Below are positions 29,297-38,732 of a stretch of DNA of 64,000 nt, piece after piece. Below the pieces are notes generated by a model. The model was not told the origin of the DNA. It saw nothing but the letters and a program-made list of their open reading frames with translations, and searched no databases. Source of the stretch: Pseudoalteromonas aurantia 208 (GTDB lineage: Bacteria > Pseudomonadota > Gammaproteobacteria > Enterobacterales > Alteromonadaceae); NCBI RefSeq assembly GCF_014858725.1, contig NZ_AQGV01000012.1:1-64000 (forward strand), given 5' to 3'. Position numbers and translations under genes: made by a program. Each line of letters begins with the position of its first letter. Position 1 is the first letter of the stretch.

Positions 29297-30358
29297 ATGT
29301 CTTATTTATTTAATGCTTTAAAACAATCAGAACACACAGCAACCTCAGAGCAGGCGCATTTGTCTTATCAACATGAGAAGCAATTGAAGTTTTATCGTCG
29401 GCTTTCACTTGGGTTGGGCGGTGTCTTAGTGTTTGGTGGTGCACTTGTCGCAGGATATGCAGCCGGTAAGTTTATACAATCATCATCGCAAGTTACGTTG
29501 ACTAGTAACGCTGTTGTTGCGCAAAAAAATAATCAACAAGTACAACAACCTGCGGTTAAAGGTGTGCCGAAAAGTAATTCGCAGGCTAATTCGACCCCTG
29601 TGGAGCAGTCGATAGTCAGTAGTGCGGTAAACCAAAACCCGATAGCGCAACCACAAACGGTAGTAAACCCAGTGGTGAATCCAATACAGCCGAGCGTTCA
29701 GTATCAATGGGCATCGGTGCAAATTGGCGTTGATGTATCTGGTCAAGCGGTATATGAACAACGTTTAGTGCCAGTCGCTAATCAACAGGCGGTTGTTAAT
29801 CAAGCAAATATTGTTCAGCCGCAATTTGTTCAACGTAACACGGGGCTACAAAGTTTGACGCAGCCCAATATCCTAGCCCAACAAAATACCAGGCAACCCG
29901 TTATCACAGCACAACCCCCGAAGCTAGGTGACGCATCAAGTATCGATATGAGCCAATATCGCGTACTTGGTAAGCCGTTGAATGAGCAAGCGAGTTATCA
30001 TGATCCTGAGCTAGATAAAGTGTCAGATGAGCTCAAAGATGCCTTTGCTCAGGCGGTTGCTGATACTGAAGGCAGTCAAGAGAGCGAAGTAATAGCAACG
30101 AGTAAAGACTCTGCAAGGGCGACGCCCATCGAGCTATTACCCATAGATCTGCAAAACAGTATTCCACGATTACGGTATCAGGCACATATTTATGCTACTG
30201 AAGCGGATAAGCGCTGGATAAAGTTGAATAATCGCGATCTGTATGAAGGAGATAGTATAGGTGTATTGCAGCTATTAGAGATCACGCCTGAACAGGCATT
30301 GTTTGATTTTGACGGTTATGAGTTTACCTTAAAAGCAATGCAAGATTGGCCGCTTTAA
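29297..30358 (+). CDS. General secretion pathway protein B (ExeB/GspB-like)
   Basis: The 353-residue bitopic protein has a cytoplasmic start SYLFNALKQSEHTA, a single membrane helix (about 37-58: LSLGLGGVLVFGGALVAGYA), and a long Gln/Asn/Pro-rich periplasmic linker (about 75-210). A C-terminal GspB domain follows (about 270-353: IPRLRYQAHIYATEADKRW, ITPEQALFDFDGYEFTL). It partners ExeA in secretin assembly. This links to the GlyGly-CTERM and signal-peptide-bearing enzymes later in the window, which are probable type II substrates (inference). Confidence 0.85.
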   Translation: MSYLFNALKQSEHTATSEQAHLSYQHEKQLKFYRRLSLGLGGVLVFGGALVAGYAAGKFIQSSSQVTLTSNAVVAQKNNQQVQQPAVKGVPKSNSQANSTPVEQSIVSSAVNQNPIAQPQTVVNPVVNPIQPSVQYQWASVQIGVDVSGQAVYEQRLVPVANQQAVVNQANIVQPQFVQRNTGLQSLTQPNILAQQNTRQPVITAQPPKLGDASSIDMSQYRVLGKPLNEQASYHDPELDKVSDELKDAFAQAVADTEGSQESEVIATSKDSARATPIELLPIDLQNSIPRLRYQAHIYATEADKRWIKLNNRDLYEGDSIGVLQLLEITPEQALFDFDGYEFTLKAMQDWPL

Positions 30359-30385
30359 CACCGTGATATATTGGCTACGTTGGTG

Positions 30386-31594
30386 TTATGGCAGCATTGA
30401 ATGGCGGAAGAACTTTAACAAGTCTAAGCTAAATTCTTCCGGCTTTATCGCCGCCTCCAAACTATCATCAACTCGCTTGTTAGATAGGTCGACGTCTTTT
30501 ACTTCGACATAATGCATATGCTTTGCGTGGTAGAATACTTTAACTGTCGGTTTCAAAGGCGCCTCAGGGTTACTTGCACAAACAATACCGACTCTTTGGC
30601 TGGTGAGCTTGACGAGCGTGCCAACTGGGTAAACCCCAATGGCATTAATGAATATATTTAGGAGCTCGGTGTCGTAGTGATGCGGGGTGCCTTCTTTAAG
30701 TATTTTGAATGCTTTGACTGGTGTCATGCCGACTTTGTAAATTCGCTCAGCGGTCAGTGCATCATATACATCTACAATGGCTGCCATTTTGACGTACTGA
30801 GACAGCTCATCCGTTTTATATCCATATGGGTATCCCGACCCATCGAGCCGTTCATGATGATAACCCGCTATTTCAGTAGCGATTTTACCCAGCTGAGCCT
30901 GTAATACAATGTCAAAGCTGTATTTAGCATGGCTTTTCATTACTTCAAATTCATCTTTTGTTAGCTGGGATGGCTTTTGTAAAATAGAATCTGGAATGTG
31001 TACTTTACCAATATCGTGCAGTAGCGCTCCCGTCGCCATTTGCTCTATTATAGGGCGTTCAATGCCCATATGTTTGGCAAAAATGCTAATAAGTATTGAG
31101 ACATTAATAGAATGTTCTAACAGATAGGTATCTTTTTCTCGGATACGTGCAATACACGCTAAGGCATCTTGATTTCTAAATACGGAATCAATCAATCCAT
31201 GAGCAGTTTCTTTAAAAGCGGAAATATTGATTGGCCCACCCGATTGTAAGTCTACAAAAGCTTTTTGTTGCAGCGTTTTGGCTTCATCATACAGTTTGGT
31301 TGCTTGCGTTAGTTCCGACTCGATACTGGCGGATTTGTGCCATGGATTAAATACGGTTTCAGGGATTGATTCATCAATGGGAGGAGGGGGTTGTTGTTGT
31401 TGTTGTTGTTGTCCATTCTGGATGGTTTTATCTGGGTCTATCTCTACTTCAAGTACACCTGTTGATACTAACTTATCAATGCTCTTTTGCGTCTTTACCC
31501 AACCTTGACTTTTAATCTTTATGTGGCCAGTTTGCTTTATTACGCCAGCGACATACATGCCAGGTTTCAAGTCCTTGATATTTATTATTTTCAT
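30386..31594 (-). CDS. HD-GYP phosphodiesterase with DUF3391 domain
   Basis: This is a predicted cyclic-di-GMP phosphodiesterase of about 402 residues. The N-terminal DUF3391 domain (KIINIKDLKPGMYVAGV) is followed by a Gln/Pro tract and then HD-GYP (about 140-310: GALLHDIGKVHIPDSIL, YHHERLDGSGYPYG). I prefer the ATG at 31594, where DUF3391 begins; the longer frame adds a hydrophobic stretch not typical of the family. The seven-glutamine tract comes from a CAA/CAG repeat, a possible length-variable site. It is convergent with exeB. Confidence 0.88.
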   Translation of the reverse strand: MKIINIKDLKPGMYVAGVIKQTGHIKIKSQGWVKTQKSIDKLVSTGVLEVEIDPDKTIQNGQQQQQQQPPPPIDESIPETVFNPWHKSASIESELTQATKLYDEAKTLQQKAFVDLQSGGPINISAFKETAHGLIDSVFRNQDALACIARIREKDTYLLEHSINVSILISIFAKHMGIERPIIEQMATGALLHDIGKVHIPDSILQKPSQLTKDEFEVMKSHAKYSFDIVLQAQLGKIATEIAGYHHERLDGSGYPYGYKTDELSQYVKMAAIVDVYDALTAERIYKVGMTPVKAFKILKEGTPHHYDTELLNIFINAIGVYPVGTLVKLTSQRVGIVCASNPEAPLKPTVKVFYHAKHMHYVEVKDVDLSNKRVDDSLEAAIKPEEFSLDLLKFFRHSMLP

Positions 31595-31700
31595 CTTGAG
31601 CCCTAAACATAAAGTGAGACTTATAAGACTAGCAAAGATTAACAAAAGCGGTAGTACTAAAGAGGGGGGAGATTTACTGGCGAGCGATTAAAAATGAAAT

Positions 31701-31725
31701 GGGCATAAGCTGCTGGCTTATGCCC
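31701..31725 (-). terminator. Terminator hairpin of putA
   Basis: A perfect 9-bp stem (GGGCATAAG and CTTATGCCC) with a 7-base loop lies 18 bases past the putA stop. On the minus strand ATTTCATTTTT follows. Confidence 0.65.
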
Positions 31726-31742
31726 GTTGAGATTATTAATCT

Positions 31743-34700
31743 TTATTCGTCATCTTCAACCAACGTCATTAGAGAAGTGTTACCCCCTGATGCGGTGGTA
31801 TCTATACTGATGGTTTTTTCCGTAACTAAACGACTGATCAAAGTATCATAATACTCAGCACTGATAACTGGTAAAATGGCACCACTACGCGCGGCCAATT
31901 GCTGGCTGAAGTACCCTAAGCGTGATGAGCGTGCAGCAACAACTGCACCCGCAAGGTGAGGGTGCGTTAAAACAGCGTGTAGTTGATTCGGTTTTGCAAC
32001 CTGGAATACTCCTTCGGCGATGCCTGTCGAGATAAATTTATCTCTAAACGCTTGGGCTTCATCATAGAAAATCTCAGATGCAACTGTAATAACCGTATTA
32101 CCCGCAGCTAATGCAGTAATAATAGAAATTGCCCAAAAGTTAAATGAGGTACTTTTATCGGCGTAACATACAACACAACCACGTGCTTCTAAATGAAGCG
32201 TGTTTGATTCACCAGTTGGTCCAGGTAAGGTCGTATGTGTACGCATACGTTTTTCTAAACGGTTCAACTGAGTACGTGCATCAGCAAGTGTTTTTGCTAA
32301 ATCGTCTGCTAAGTCATCAATAATTTCAACGGTGGCAATTTTGGCTAACAATTGACGAACAGCAGAAACTCGATCGTTTAACGGTGTTGCGCGCCAGATC
32401 TTTTCATCACGCATTGAATTACGCATCAAGCGATCAACTTGCTCTGTTGCTCCTGGGAAGTTGTGAGTTTCTAACTCATCAGCGGTTAAGTTAGTCATTT
32501 GTACGTTTTCAGGTGACGCCTTTTCTTTTACCAAACGATACAAATAGTTTGGGCCACCAGCTTTAGGACCAGTCCCCGACAAACCTCGACCACCAAAAGG
32601 TTGCACTCCAACAATCGCGCCAATCATATTGCGGTTGACGTAAACATTACCTGCTCTAGACATTTTAGCTAAATAGCGGCAACGCTCTTCTATACGTGAG
32701 TGAACGCCCATTGTTAAGCCATAACCGGTGTTATTGATTTGGTCAATCACATTGTCTAGCTCGCTGGCTTTATAACGAATAACGTGCACGACAGGACCAA
32801 ATACTTCACGTTTCAATACGGATAAATCAGAAATTTCATATAAACGAGGGGCAAAGAAATAAGCACCATTTTCTGAATTATCAGGAATTGGCGATTCAAA
32901 CAACAGCTTGCCATTGGTTTTTAAGTATTCAACATGTGCACTAAGTGTATTGAGTGCTTTTTCGTCAATAACTGGGCCAACATCGGTATCTAGTTGAGCT
33001 GGGTCGCCGATGTGTAATTCTTGTAAAGCGCCTTTTAGCATTTTAATAATGCCATCGGCCACATCTTCTTGTAAGAATAAAACCCGTAGTGCCGAACAGC
33101 GTTGACCTGCACTTTGGAAACCCGATGAAATAACATCATCAACCACTTGCTCTGGTAAGGCCGTTGAATCAACGATCATACAGTTTTGACCGCCGGTTTC
33201 GGCAATAAGAGGCACTTGAATGTCATTTCGTTCAGCAAGAATCTGTGAGATTAACGTACCTGTTTCAGTCGAACCGGTGAACATCACAGCTTGAATACGC
33301 TCATCTGGTACTATGTGTTTACCGACTTCACTGCCTCGCGCGATTACCGCTTGTACAACATGTTCGGGTAAACCCACAATCTGCATTAGCTCGATACAAC
33401 GCAGTGCAATCATACTGGTTTGTTCTGCCGGTTTCGCAATAACGGTATTACCCGTTACTATGGCTGCGGCAACTTGACCTAGAAATATAGCCAGTGGGAA
33501 GTTCCAAGGACTAATACATAAAATAACCCCACGCGCTTCAAAACGTTCATCTTCAGATAACTCTTCTGCACGTGCAGCATAATAACGGCAAAAGTCGACA
33601 GCTTCGCGTACTTCATCAATGCTGTCTTGGGTAATTTTTCCGGCTTCTTTAATACAGATAGCCACCAGCTCATCATGGTGACGCTCTAATATATCGGCAA
33701 TGCGGCGTAATAGTTCTGCACGTTCAGATACCGGTGTTTCTGACCAGCTTTCAAATGCACTATCAGCGTTTGCGAGCATCGAGTGCATTTTATCACTTTG
33801 ATGAAGCGGCACTTGACCGACGATTTCAGTGTGATTTGCTGGGTTGCGCACAGCTAGGAAGCCCTCTTTCACATCCGCTGCAGAGATACGGTTATCTTCA
33901 AACCATTTGTCTAGATTGTCTTTTAATGGAGAAATAACATTGATGTCTGTTAAATCCATGCCTTTTGAATTGGCTCGTTCAGCACCATAAAGCTCAATAG
34001 GCAAAGTAATTTGGGTATTAAATTTATTGCGTAAGCTTTGCAATGTTTCAACCGGGTCTGGCAATAAAGACTCAACAGGTTTAGTGACGTCAACAATGGC
34101 ATTTACAAATGATGAATTCGCACCATTTTCAAGTAAACGTCGAACGAGGTAGGCCAACAAGTCTTCATGTTGACCAACCGGTGCATACACGCGGCACTGT
34201 ACGTTGTCTTTTTCTACGATTTGATCGAATAACGATTCACCCATACCATGCAGACGCTGGAATTCAAAACCTTGGTTATTACCCTTGGCGACTTCTAAGA
34301 TAGTTGCCGCCGTGTAAGCATTATGTGTTGCAAACTGTGGGAATAACGCATCACGTGCTTCAAGTAATTTAATGGCACATGCTTTGTAAGATACATCTGT
34401 TGTTGCTTTACGGGTAAATACAGGGAAGTGATCTAAGCCATCTTGCTGTGTGGTTTTAATTTCTGTATCCCAGTACGCGCCTTTGACTAAACGGACCATA
34501 AGTTTACGACCGACACGGCGGGCTAAGTCTGTTAACCACTCAACTACGAAAATCGCTCGTTTTTGATAGGCTTGTACAGCAAGACCAAACCCTTGCCAAT
34601 CACCAAGCTCATCGTCAGAGAAAACCGCTTCAATGACATCTAAAGAGATGTCTAATCGGTCTGCTTCTTCAGCATCAACGGTGAAACCAATGTCATATTT

Positions 34701-35546
34701 TTTTGCTGCTAATGCCAGCTCTTTTAGCTTAGGCACTATTTCAGTGAGTACGCGTTCCCGATGGCTGAACTCATAACGTGGGTGTATTGCTGATAATTTA
34801 ACTGAGATACCAGGGCTTTTTATTGGACCTCTGCCGTTTGCTGCTTTACCTATAGAGTGAATCGCATTCATGTAACTATTAAAGTAGCGCTGGGCATCTT
34901 CCATAGTACGTGCGCCTTCGCCTAGCATATCGTATGAATATACATAGCCTTTTTGCTCTTTTTCAGCAGCTCTTTCAATTGCTTCGTCGATGTTTTGACC
35001 CATAACAAACTGCTTTCCCATGATTTTCATGGCAAAGTTTACAGACTTACGGATCACTGGTTCACCTAAGCGGCCTATGGTCTTTTTCAAAACACCAAAC
35101 TGTTGATCTTTATTTTTGTCTGTGTAGTTCACCATTTTACCGGTAACCAGTAAGCCCCAGCTAGATGCGTTAACAAACAAAGAGTCGCTGCTACCTAAAT
35201 GCGAGCTCCAATCACCATTGGCTAATTTGTCACGAATGAGGTTATCTTGGGTTTCCTTATCAGGTACTCGTAGCAACGCCTCGGCTAAACACATCAATAC
35301 CACCCCTTCTTCTGAAGAAAGTGAGAATTCATTTAATAGTGCATCCACGCCATTTTGACCGTCTTGATCTTTACGGATGTTTACCACAATCTGGCGTGCG
35401 CGTTCCCATGCACGGCTTCGAGCCGTCACGCCTACTTCAGCAAGTGGCAAAATATGGTCAATAACTTGCTCTTCATCAATACGATAGAAGTCACGGATTT
35501 TTTGTCTGATAGGACAGTTAGTAATTAAATCACCGTTGTAAAGCAT
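31743..35546 (-). CDS. putA: Bifunctional proline dehydrogenase / glutamate-semialdehyde dehydrogenase
   Basis: PutA oxidises proline to glutamate in two channelled steps. In this 1267-residue protein the FAD-dependent PRODH barrel is at about 160-480 (VDAEEADRLD, LVKGAYWDTE, YAPVGQHEDLLAYLVRRLLE). The NAD+-dependent P5C dehydrogenase is at about 560-1030 (SPWNFPLAIFLGQ, ETGGQNCMIVDST, catalytic Cys in SAGQRCSALRVL). A C-terminal ALDH-like domain follows. The N-terminus lacks the ribbon-helix-helix DNA-binding domain of E. coli PutA, so it should not repress itself; a divergent Lrp-type regulator is encoded upstream. Confidence 0.96.
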   Translation of the reverse strand: MLYNGDLITNCPIRQKIRDFYRIDEEQVIDHILPLAEVGVTARSRAWERARQIVVNIRKDQDGQNGVDALLNEFSLSSEEGVVLMCLAEALLRVPDKETQDNLIRDKLANGDWSSHLGSSDSLFVNASSWGLLVTGKMVNYTDKNKDQQFGVLKKTIGRLGEPVIRKSVNFAMKIMGKQFVMGQNIDEAIERAAEKEQKGYVYSYDMLGEGARTMEDAQRYFNSYMNAIHSIGKAANGRGPIKSPGISVKLSAIHPRYEFSHRERVLTEIVPKLKELALAAKKYDIGFTVDAEEADRLDISLDVIEAVFSDDELGDWQGFGLAVQAYQKRAIFVVEWLTDLARRVGRKLMVRLVKGAYWDTEIKTTQQDGLDHFPVFTRKATTDVSYKACAIKLLEARDALFPQFATHNAYTAATILEVAKGNNQGFEFQRLHGMGESLFDQIVEKDNVQCRVYAPVGQHEDLLAYLVRRLLENGANSSFVNAIVDVTKPVESLLPDPVETLQSLRNKFNTQITLPIELYGAERANSKGMDLTDINVISPLKDNLDKWFEDNRISAADVKEGFLAVRNPANHTEIVGQVPLHQSDKMHSMLANADSAFESWSETPVSERAELLRRIADILERHHDELVAICIKEAGKITQDSIDEVREAVDFCRYYAARAEELSEDERFEARGVILCISPWNFPLAIFLGQVAAAIVTGNTVIAKPAEQTSMIALRCIELMQIVGLPEHVVQAVIARGSEVGKHIVPDERIQAVMFTGSTETGTLISQILAERNDIQVPLIAETGGQNCMIVDSTALPEQVVDDVISSGFQSAGQRCSALRVLFLQEDVADGIIKMLKGALQELHIGDPAQLDTDVGPVIDEKALNTLSAHVEYLKTNGKLLFESPIPDNSENGAYFFAPRLYEISDLSVLKREVFGPVVHVIRYKASELDNVIDQINNTGYGLTMGVHSRIEERCRYLAKMSRAGNVYVNRNMIGAIVGVQPFGGRGLSGTGPKAGGPNYLYRLVKEKASPENVQMTNLTADELETHNFPGATEQVDRLMRNSMRDEKIWRATPLNDRVSAVRQLLAKIATVEIIDDLADDLAKTLADARTQLNRLEKRMRTHTTLPGPTGESNTLHLEARGCVVCYADKSTSFNFWAISIITALAAGNTVITVASEIFYDEAQAFRDKFISTGIAEGVFQVAKPNQLHAVLTHPHLAGAVVAARSSRLGYFSQQLAARSGAILPVISAEYYDTLISRLVTEKTISIDTTASGGNTSLMTLVEDDE

Positions 35547-35857
35547 AAGGAACCCTCTGAAAAGGAGTCAAAAACACACGTAATTAACACATATTAAGTC
35601 AGACAGGGGTAAGTTGGGTCAGACTGCATAGTGGCACAAACAGCGCCTAATTAATTACAACATAGTTAATTAATGCATTGCGCGAGACTAAACAGTATCA
35701 CACTTAAAAGGTGTTTAAAATTTAGCCTAGATGCATTGTGTTTAGTATCAAATTTTTCAGGCATTCTATCTGAGAATAAGCAGTATATGCTGTCTTATTT
35801 TGGGAAAATACGGTAAATTAAGGGGATAACTCACTCAGAAACAGAATTAAATGCTGC
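35547..35857. promoter_or_regulatory. Divergent putA / Lrp-type regulator intergenic region
   Basis: This 311-base AT-rich region between divergent starts contains dyads expected for an Lrp-type protein: TATTTT-GGG-AAAATA at 35796-35810 and TAAGCAGTATATGCTGTCTTA at about 35777-35797. They sit 45-80 bases before the regulator start. Binding by the regulator is inferred from position and symmetry. Confidence 0.45.
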
Positions 35858-36337
35858 ATGACAACTTCGATTAGAACTCGTGTATTAGACCGTATTGATT
35901 TAGCAATATTAGACGTATTGCAAAGGAATGGTCGAATATCTAATGTTAATTTGGCAAAAGAAGTAAATTTAAGCCCGAGCCCATGTTTAGACAGAGTAAA
36001 AAAACTCGAGTCTGAAGGGTATATAGAGGGTTACTCTGCGCGTTTAAATTCCGCGAAGCTAGGGCAAGCATTGGTCGCACATGTAGAAATAACGTTAAAA
36101 AGCTCTACAGAGGCGGTATTTTCGCTCTTTAGGGAGCATATTGTTAAAATACCGCAAGTAGTGAGTTGTGATATGGTCGCTGGTGGCTTTGATTACCTTG
36201 TCACAATTCGTGTTGCGGATATGGCACAATATCGAGAAGTATTAGGTAAAATTGTAGAAACACCAGGCGTGAGTACGAACCATACTTATATGGTGATTGA
36301 ACACATTAAGTCAGACAGTGGCTTGACCATTTTGTAA
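35858..36337 (+). CDS. Lrp/AsnC family transcriptional regulator
   Basis: The 159-residue protein has an N-terminal helix-turn-helix (RIDLAILDVLQRNGRISNVN, VNLSPSPCLDRVKKLESEGY) and a C-terminal RAM ligand-binding domain (about 75-150; VVSCDMVAGGFDYLVTIRV). Its divergence from putA suggests that it controls proline catabolism, as PutR-type Lrp proteins do in other proteobacteria (inference). The hairpin at 36355-36399 may end its transcript. Confidence 0.9.
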   Translation: MTTSIRTRVLDRIDLAILDVLQRNGRISNVNLAKEVNLSPSPCLDRVKKLESEGYIEGYSARLNSAKLGQALVAHVEITLKSSTEAVFSLFREHIVKIPQVVSCDMVAGGFDYLVTIRVADMAQYREVLGKIVETPGVSTNHTYMVIEHIKSDSGLTIL

Positions 36338-36354
36338 CACGATTATATAGCATG

Positions 36355-36399
36355 AATCACGTTCAGGCTGAGGGAGCGCTATCGGCCCGAACGTTGATT
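36355..36399. terminator. Imperfect hairpin between convergent genes
   Basis: AATCACGTTC and GAACGTTGATT pair with one bulge around a 24-base loop. No T tract is present. Position between the convergent Lrp and SH3 genes suggests a weak bidirectional terminator. Confidence 0.3.
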
Positions 36400-36411
36400 A
36401 TCACTGTGGAA

Positions 36412-37047
36412 TTATGCCCATCCATCATAGCGTTTACGGCGCGATAAGAAGATTGTCAAAATCACCCCTAATAATAGTCCAGCAAAAGCAATACCGCCGC
36501 CATAAGCGAGTAATGTGTGCTGCTCGCTTTGCTTTTTAAGCGCATTTTCTTGTTTTTGCGTTGCTAACTGCGTTTGTAAATCTAAAATACTTTTTTGTAG
36601 TAAGGCATTTTCACTACTGAGATCATCATTGCTTTGTTGTAATAACGGCAGCTGTGCTTGTGCATCGTCCAATTGGCTTTGCATTGTACTAAGTGTTTCG
36701 CTGGCTTTGTTCAATTGCTGCTTTAAACCAGGTTGCATGGATATAAACTTTTCTTCAACCCACACTTCACGGCCTTTATCATCAATGATTTGAATGTAAC
36801 CGTTTTGCGGTTCGGCAATAATTTGGATCTGAGTTCCAGCATCTATAGAACCAAGAATTCGATAGTTTTTCCCCGGACCAGAGTGCGCATATAAAAATAG
36901 ATTATCAACGATAAATCCAGCGTTTGCAGTTGTATTGTCGACTGCCGCCACTGACGTTGCTGCTAATTGTGTTTGCTCAACTTCTTCTGCAATTGAAAAG
37001 TGGGAAATAAGCGCAAGTACACTGGGTAATATTATTCGTTTTAACAT
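36412..37047 (-). CDS. SH3-domain protein, TIGR04211 family
   Basis: This is a predicted membrane protein of about 211 residues. It has a signal-like N-terminus (IILPSVLALISHFSIAEE), a bacterial SH3 domain (about 48-105: NLFLYAHSGPGKNYRILGSI, DDKGREVWVEEKFI), a coiled coil (about 112-170) and a C-terminal membrane helix (LLAYGGGIAFAGLLLGVILT) with basic tail SRRKRYDG. This layout is that of TIGR04211. I prefer the ATG at 37047; a TTG four codons earlier is possible. It is divergent from the CYTH-CHAD gene, the same pairing as the E. coli ygiM neighbourhood. Confidence 0.85.
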   Translation of the reverse strand: MLKRIILPSVLALISHFSIAEEVEQTQLAATSVAAVDNTTANAGFIVDNLFLYAHSGPGKNYRILGSIDAGTQIQIIAEPQNGYIQIIDDKGREVWVEEKFISMQPGLKQQLNKASETLSTMQSQLDDAQAQLPLLQQSNDDLSSENALLQKSILDLQTQLATQKQENALKKQSEQHTLLAYGGGIAFAGLLLGVILTIFLSRRKRYDGWA

Positions 37048-37211
37048 CCCTAGACCCAAGATTTATTAATTTTTTCAAATAGTATGGATTTAGCTGATCA
37101 ATAGCAAGAGATAGCTAAAACTTCCGAGAACATATGGTAAAAAGATTGCAAACTGTAGGTGCATTGTATATTTTGGGCGTTCGATAATTATATAGGTAAT
37201 AACTTGCCCTA

Positions 37212-38732
37212 ATGGACACTGAAATAGAACTGAAGTTTTTACTTTCAGACAATGAAGTTCCTCTTATACCAGGACTCATCACTCAATTCGCAAAAACCGT
37301 CAAAAACCAACCCGCTCGGAATTTAAAAAACGCATATTACGACACGCCTAACCGAGAATTGCGCGCACTTGATATTGGTCTGCGCACCCGCTGTTGTGAT
37401 AGTGACTGTGAACAAACAATTAAGTTGGCGGGAGAAGTTGTTGGGGGATTGCATCAACGGCCTGAATATAACTTACCGCTGAATTCGGTTCGACCAGATT
37501 TGCTGGCTTTTGATCCAATAATTTGGCCTCATGGTATGCAAGTGGGCAGTATTAACGAAAATTTATTCCCGATCTTCAGTACTAATTTCATCCGCAGGAC
37601 GTGGTTAATTGAAACTGAGCAGGGCAGCAAAATTGAAGTGGTATTAGATAAAGGAGAAGTGGTTGCACAAGGGCAAGTAGAGCCAATTTCAGAGCTTGAG
37701 ATTGAATTGGTTGAAGGGACACGTCATGATTTATTTTTACTGGCCGATCACTTAATCAATCTATCAGGGTTGCGTTTAGGGCTCTATTCTAAAGCGGCCA
37801 GAGGATACCGATTAGCGGATAATAAGCCGCTTGAGCCAAATAAGTTTATTGGCTTTGTGCCATTGCAGCCTGGAGCCACCCAAGAGCAGGCGCTCGTTGC
37901 TTCAATTAATTATGGTATTCAGTTTGTGCAAAAGCATGAACAATGTTATTTCAACAAGCCAAGCTTAAAAACACTGAAACGCATTATTGATGGTGTGACA
38001 CTTATTCGCCATACATTTAGGTTGTTCTCTGACATTGTTGATAAAGAAACAACAGAACAGTTACGGGGGGAGTTTAAGTGGTTACTTGATGAGCTGGTGT
38101 GGGTAGAAAATGCAATTTATTTAAAAACCTATACTTCAAAACGCCATGCCTATTACAAAAAAATCAATAGTGCACCTGAGTTATCTCAAGTGATTAGTGA
38201 TTTAAAAGATGTGCAGCCTACAGCGACAGATATTGAAGACTTGTTTCATTGTGCGCGATACAACCGTCTTATTTTAACATTGACCCGTTGGTTAGTTGAT
38301 AGAGAATGGCGTCAACATTGGGACCAAAAGGCACTTAATGCGGCTGAGCAACCGGTTCATGAAGTGGCAAAAGGTTTTTTCGATAAAGATTGGCAAGACT
38401 TAAGAGCTTTATTACCCAAGAACAAGGCACTCACAAAAACGGATTACTTACGGTTACGTCATCAATTGGAAAATACGCTATTGAGCGGCAATTGTTTGGG
38501 TAAACTGTATGATAAAGAACTGCGCCAGGAATTTAGAACGCCTTGGATTGACATTGTTTATGGTATTTATGAACTAGACACACTGTCATATTTGATGCAG
38601 TTGTGTCGGGGGCAAGATAGCGAAGCATTACGAGATATTCAAACTTGGCTAGAGAAAAAAGCTGATTTCTTGGTCAGTGCGATGGAGCAAAGTCGAGACG
38701 TTTCAGTGAATGGGTTGCCATATTGGCGATAG
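37212..38732 (+). CDS. CYTH and CHAD domain protein, YgiF-like inorganic triphosphatase
   Basis: The 506-residue protein has an N-terminal CYTH domain (about 1-200; MDTEIELKFLL carries the ExExK signature, then YYDTPNRELRALDIGLRTR) and a C-terminal CHAD helical domain (about 240-490). E. coli YgiF, with the same two domains, is a tripolyphosphatase; CHAD domains bind polyphosphate. This assignment is by architecture. The downstream START-domain gene starts at a TTG inside its last codons. Confidence 0.9.
   Translation: MDTEIELKFLLSDNEVPLIPGLITQFAKTVKNQPARNLKNAYYDTPNRELRALDIGLRTRCCDSDCEQTIKLAGEVVGGLHQRPEYNLPLNSVRPDLLAFDPIIWPHGMQVGSINENLFPIFSTNFIRRTWLIETEQGSKIEVVLDKGEVVAQGQVEPISELEIELVEGTRHDLFLLADHLINLSGLRLGLYSKAARGYRLADNKPLEPNKFIGFVPLQPGATQEQALVASINYGIQFVQKHEQCYFNKPSLKTLKRIIDGVTLIRHTFRLFSDIVDKETTEQLRGEFKWLLDELVWVENAIYLKTYTSKRHAYYKKINSAPELSQVISDLKDVQPTATDIEDLFHCARYNRLILTLTRWLVDREWRQHWDQKALNAAEQPVHEVAKGFFDKDWQDLRALLPKNKALTKTDYLRLRHQLENTLLSGNCLGKLYDKELRQEFRTPWIDIVYGIYELDTLSYLMQLCRGQDSEALRDIQTWLEKKADFLVSAMEQSRDVSVNGLPYWR

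Noticed and set aside
36515..36793. Cysteine-rich 92-codon plus-strand ORF
   Set aside because: Antisense shadow of the coiled-coil part of the SH3 gene; Cys-richness comes from reading Gln/Ala-rich codons backwards.
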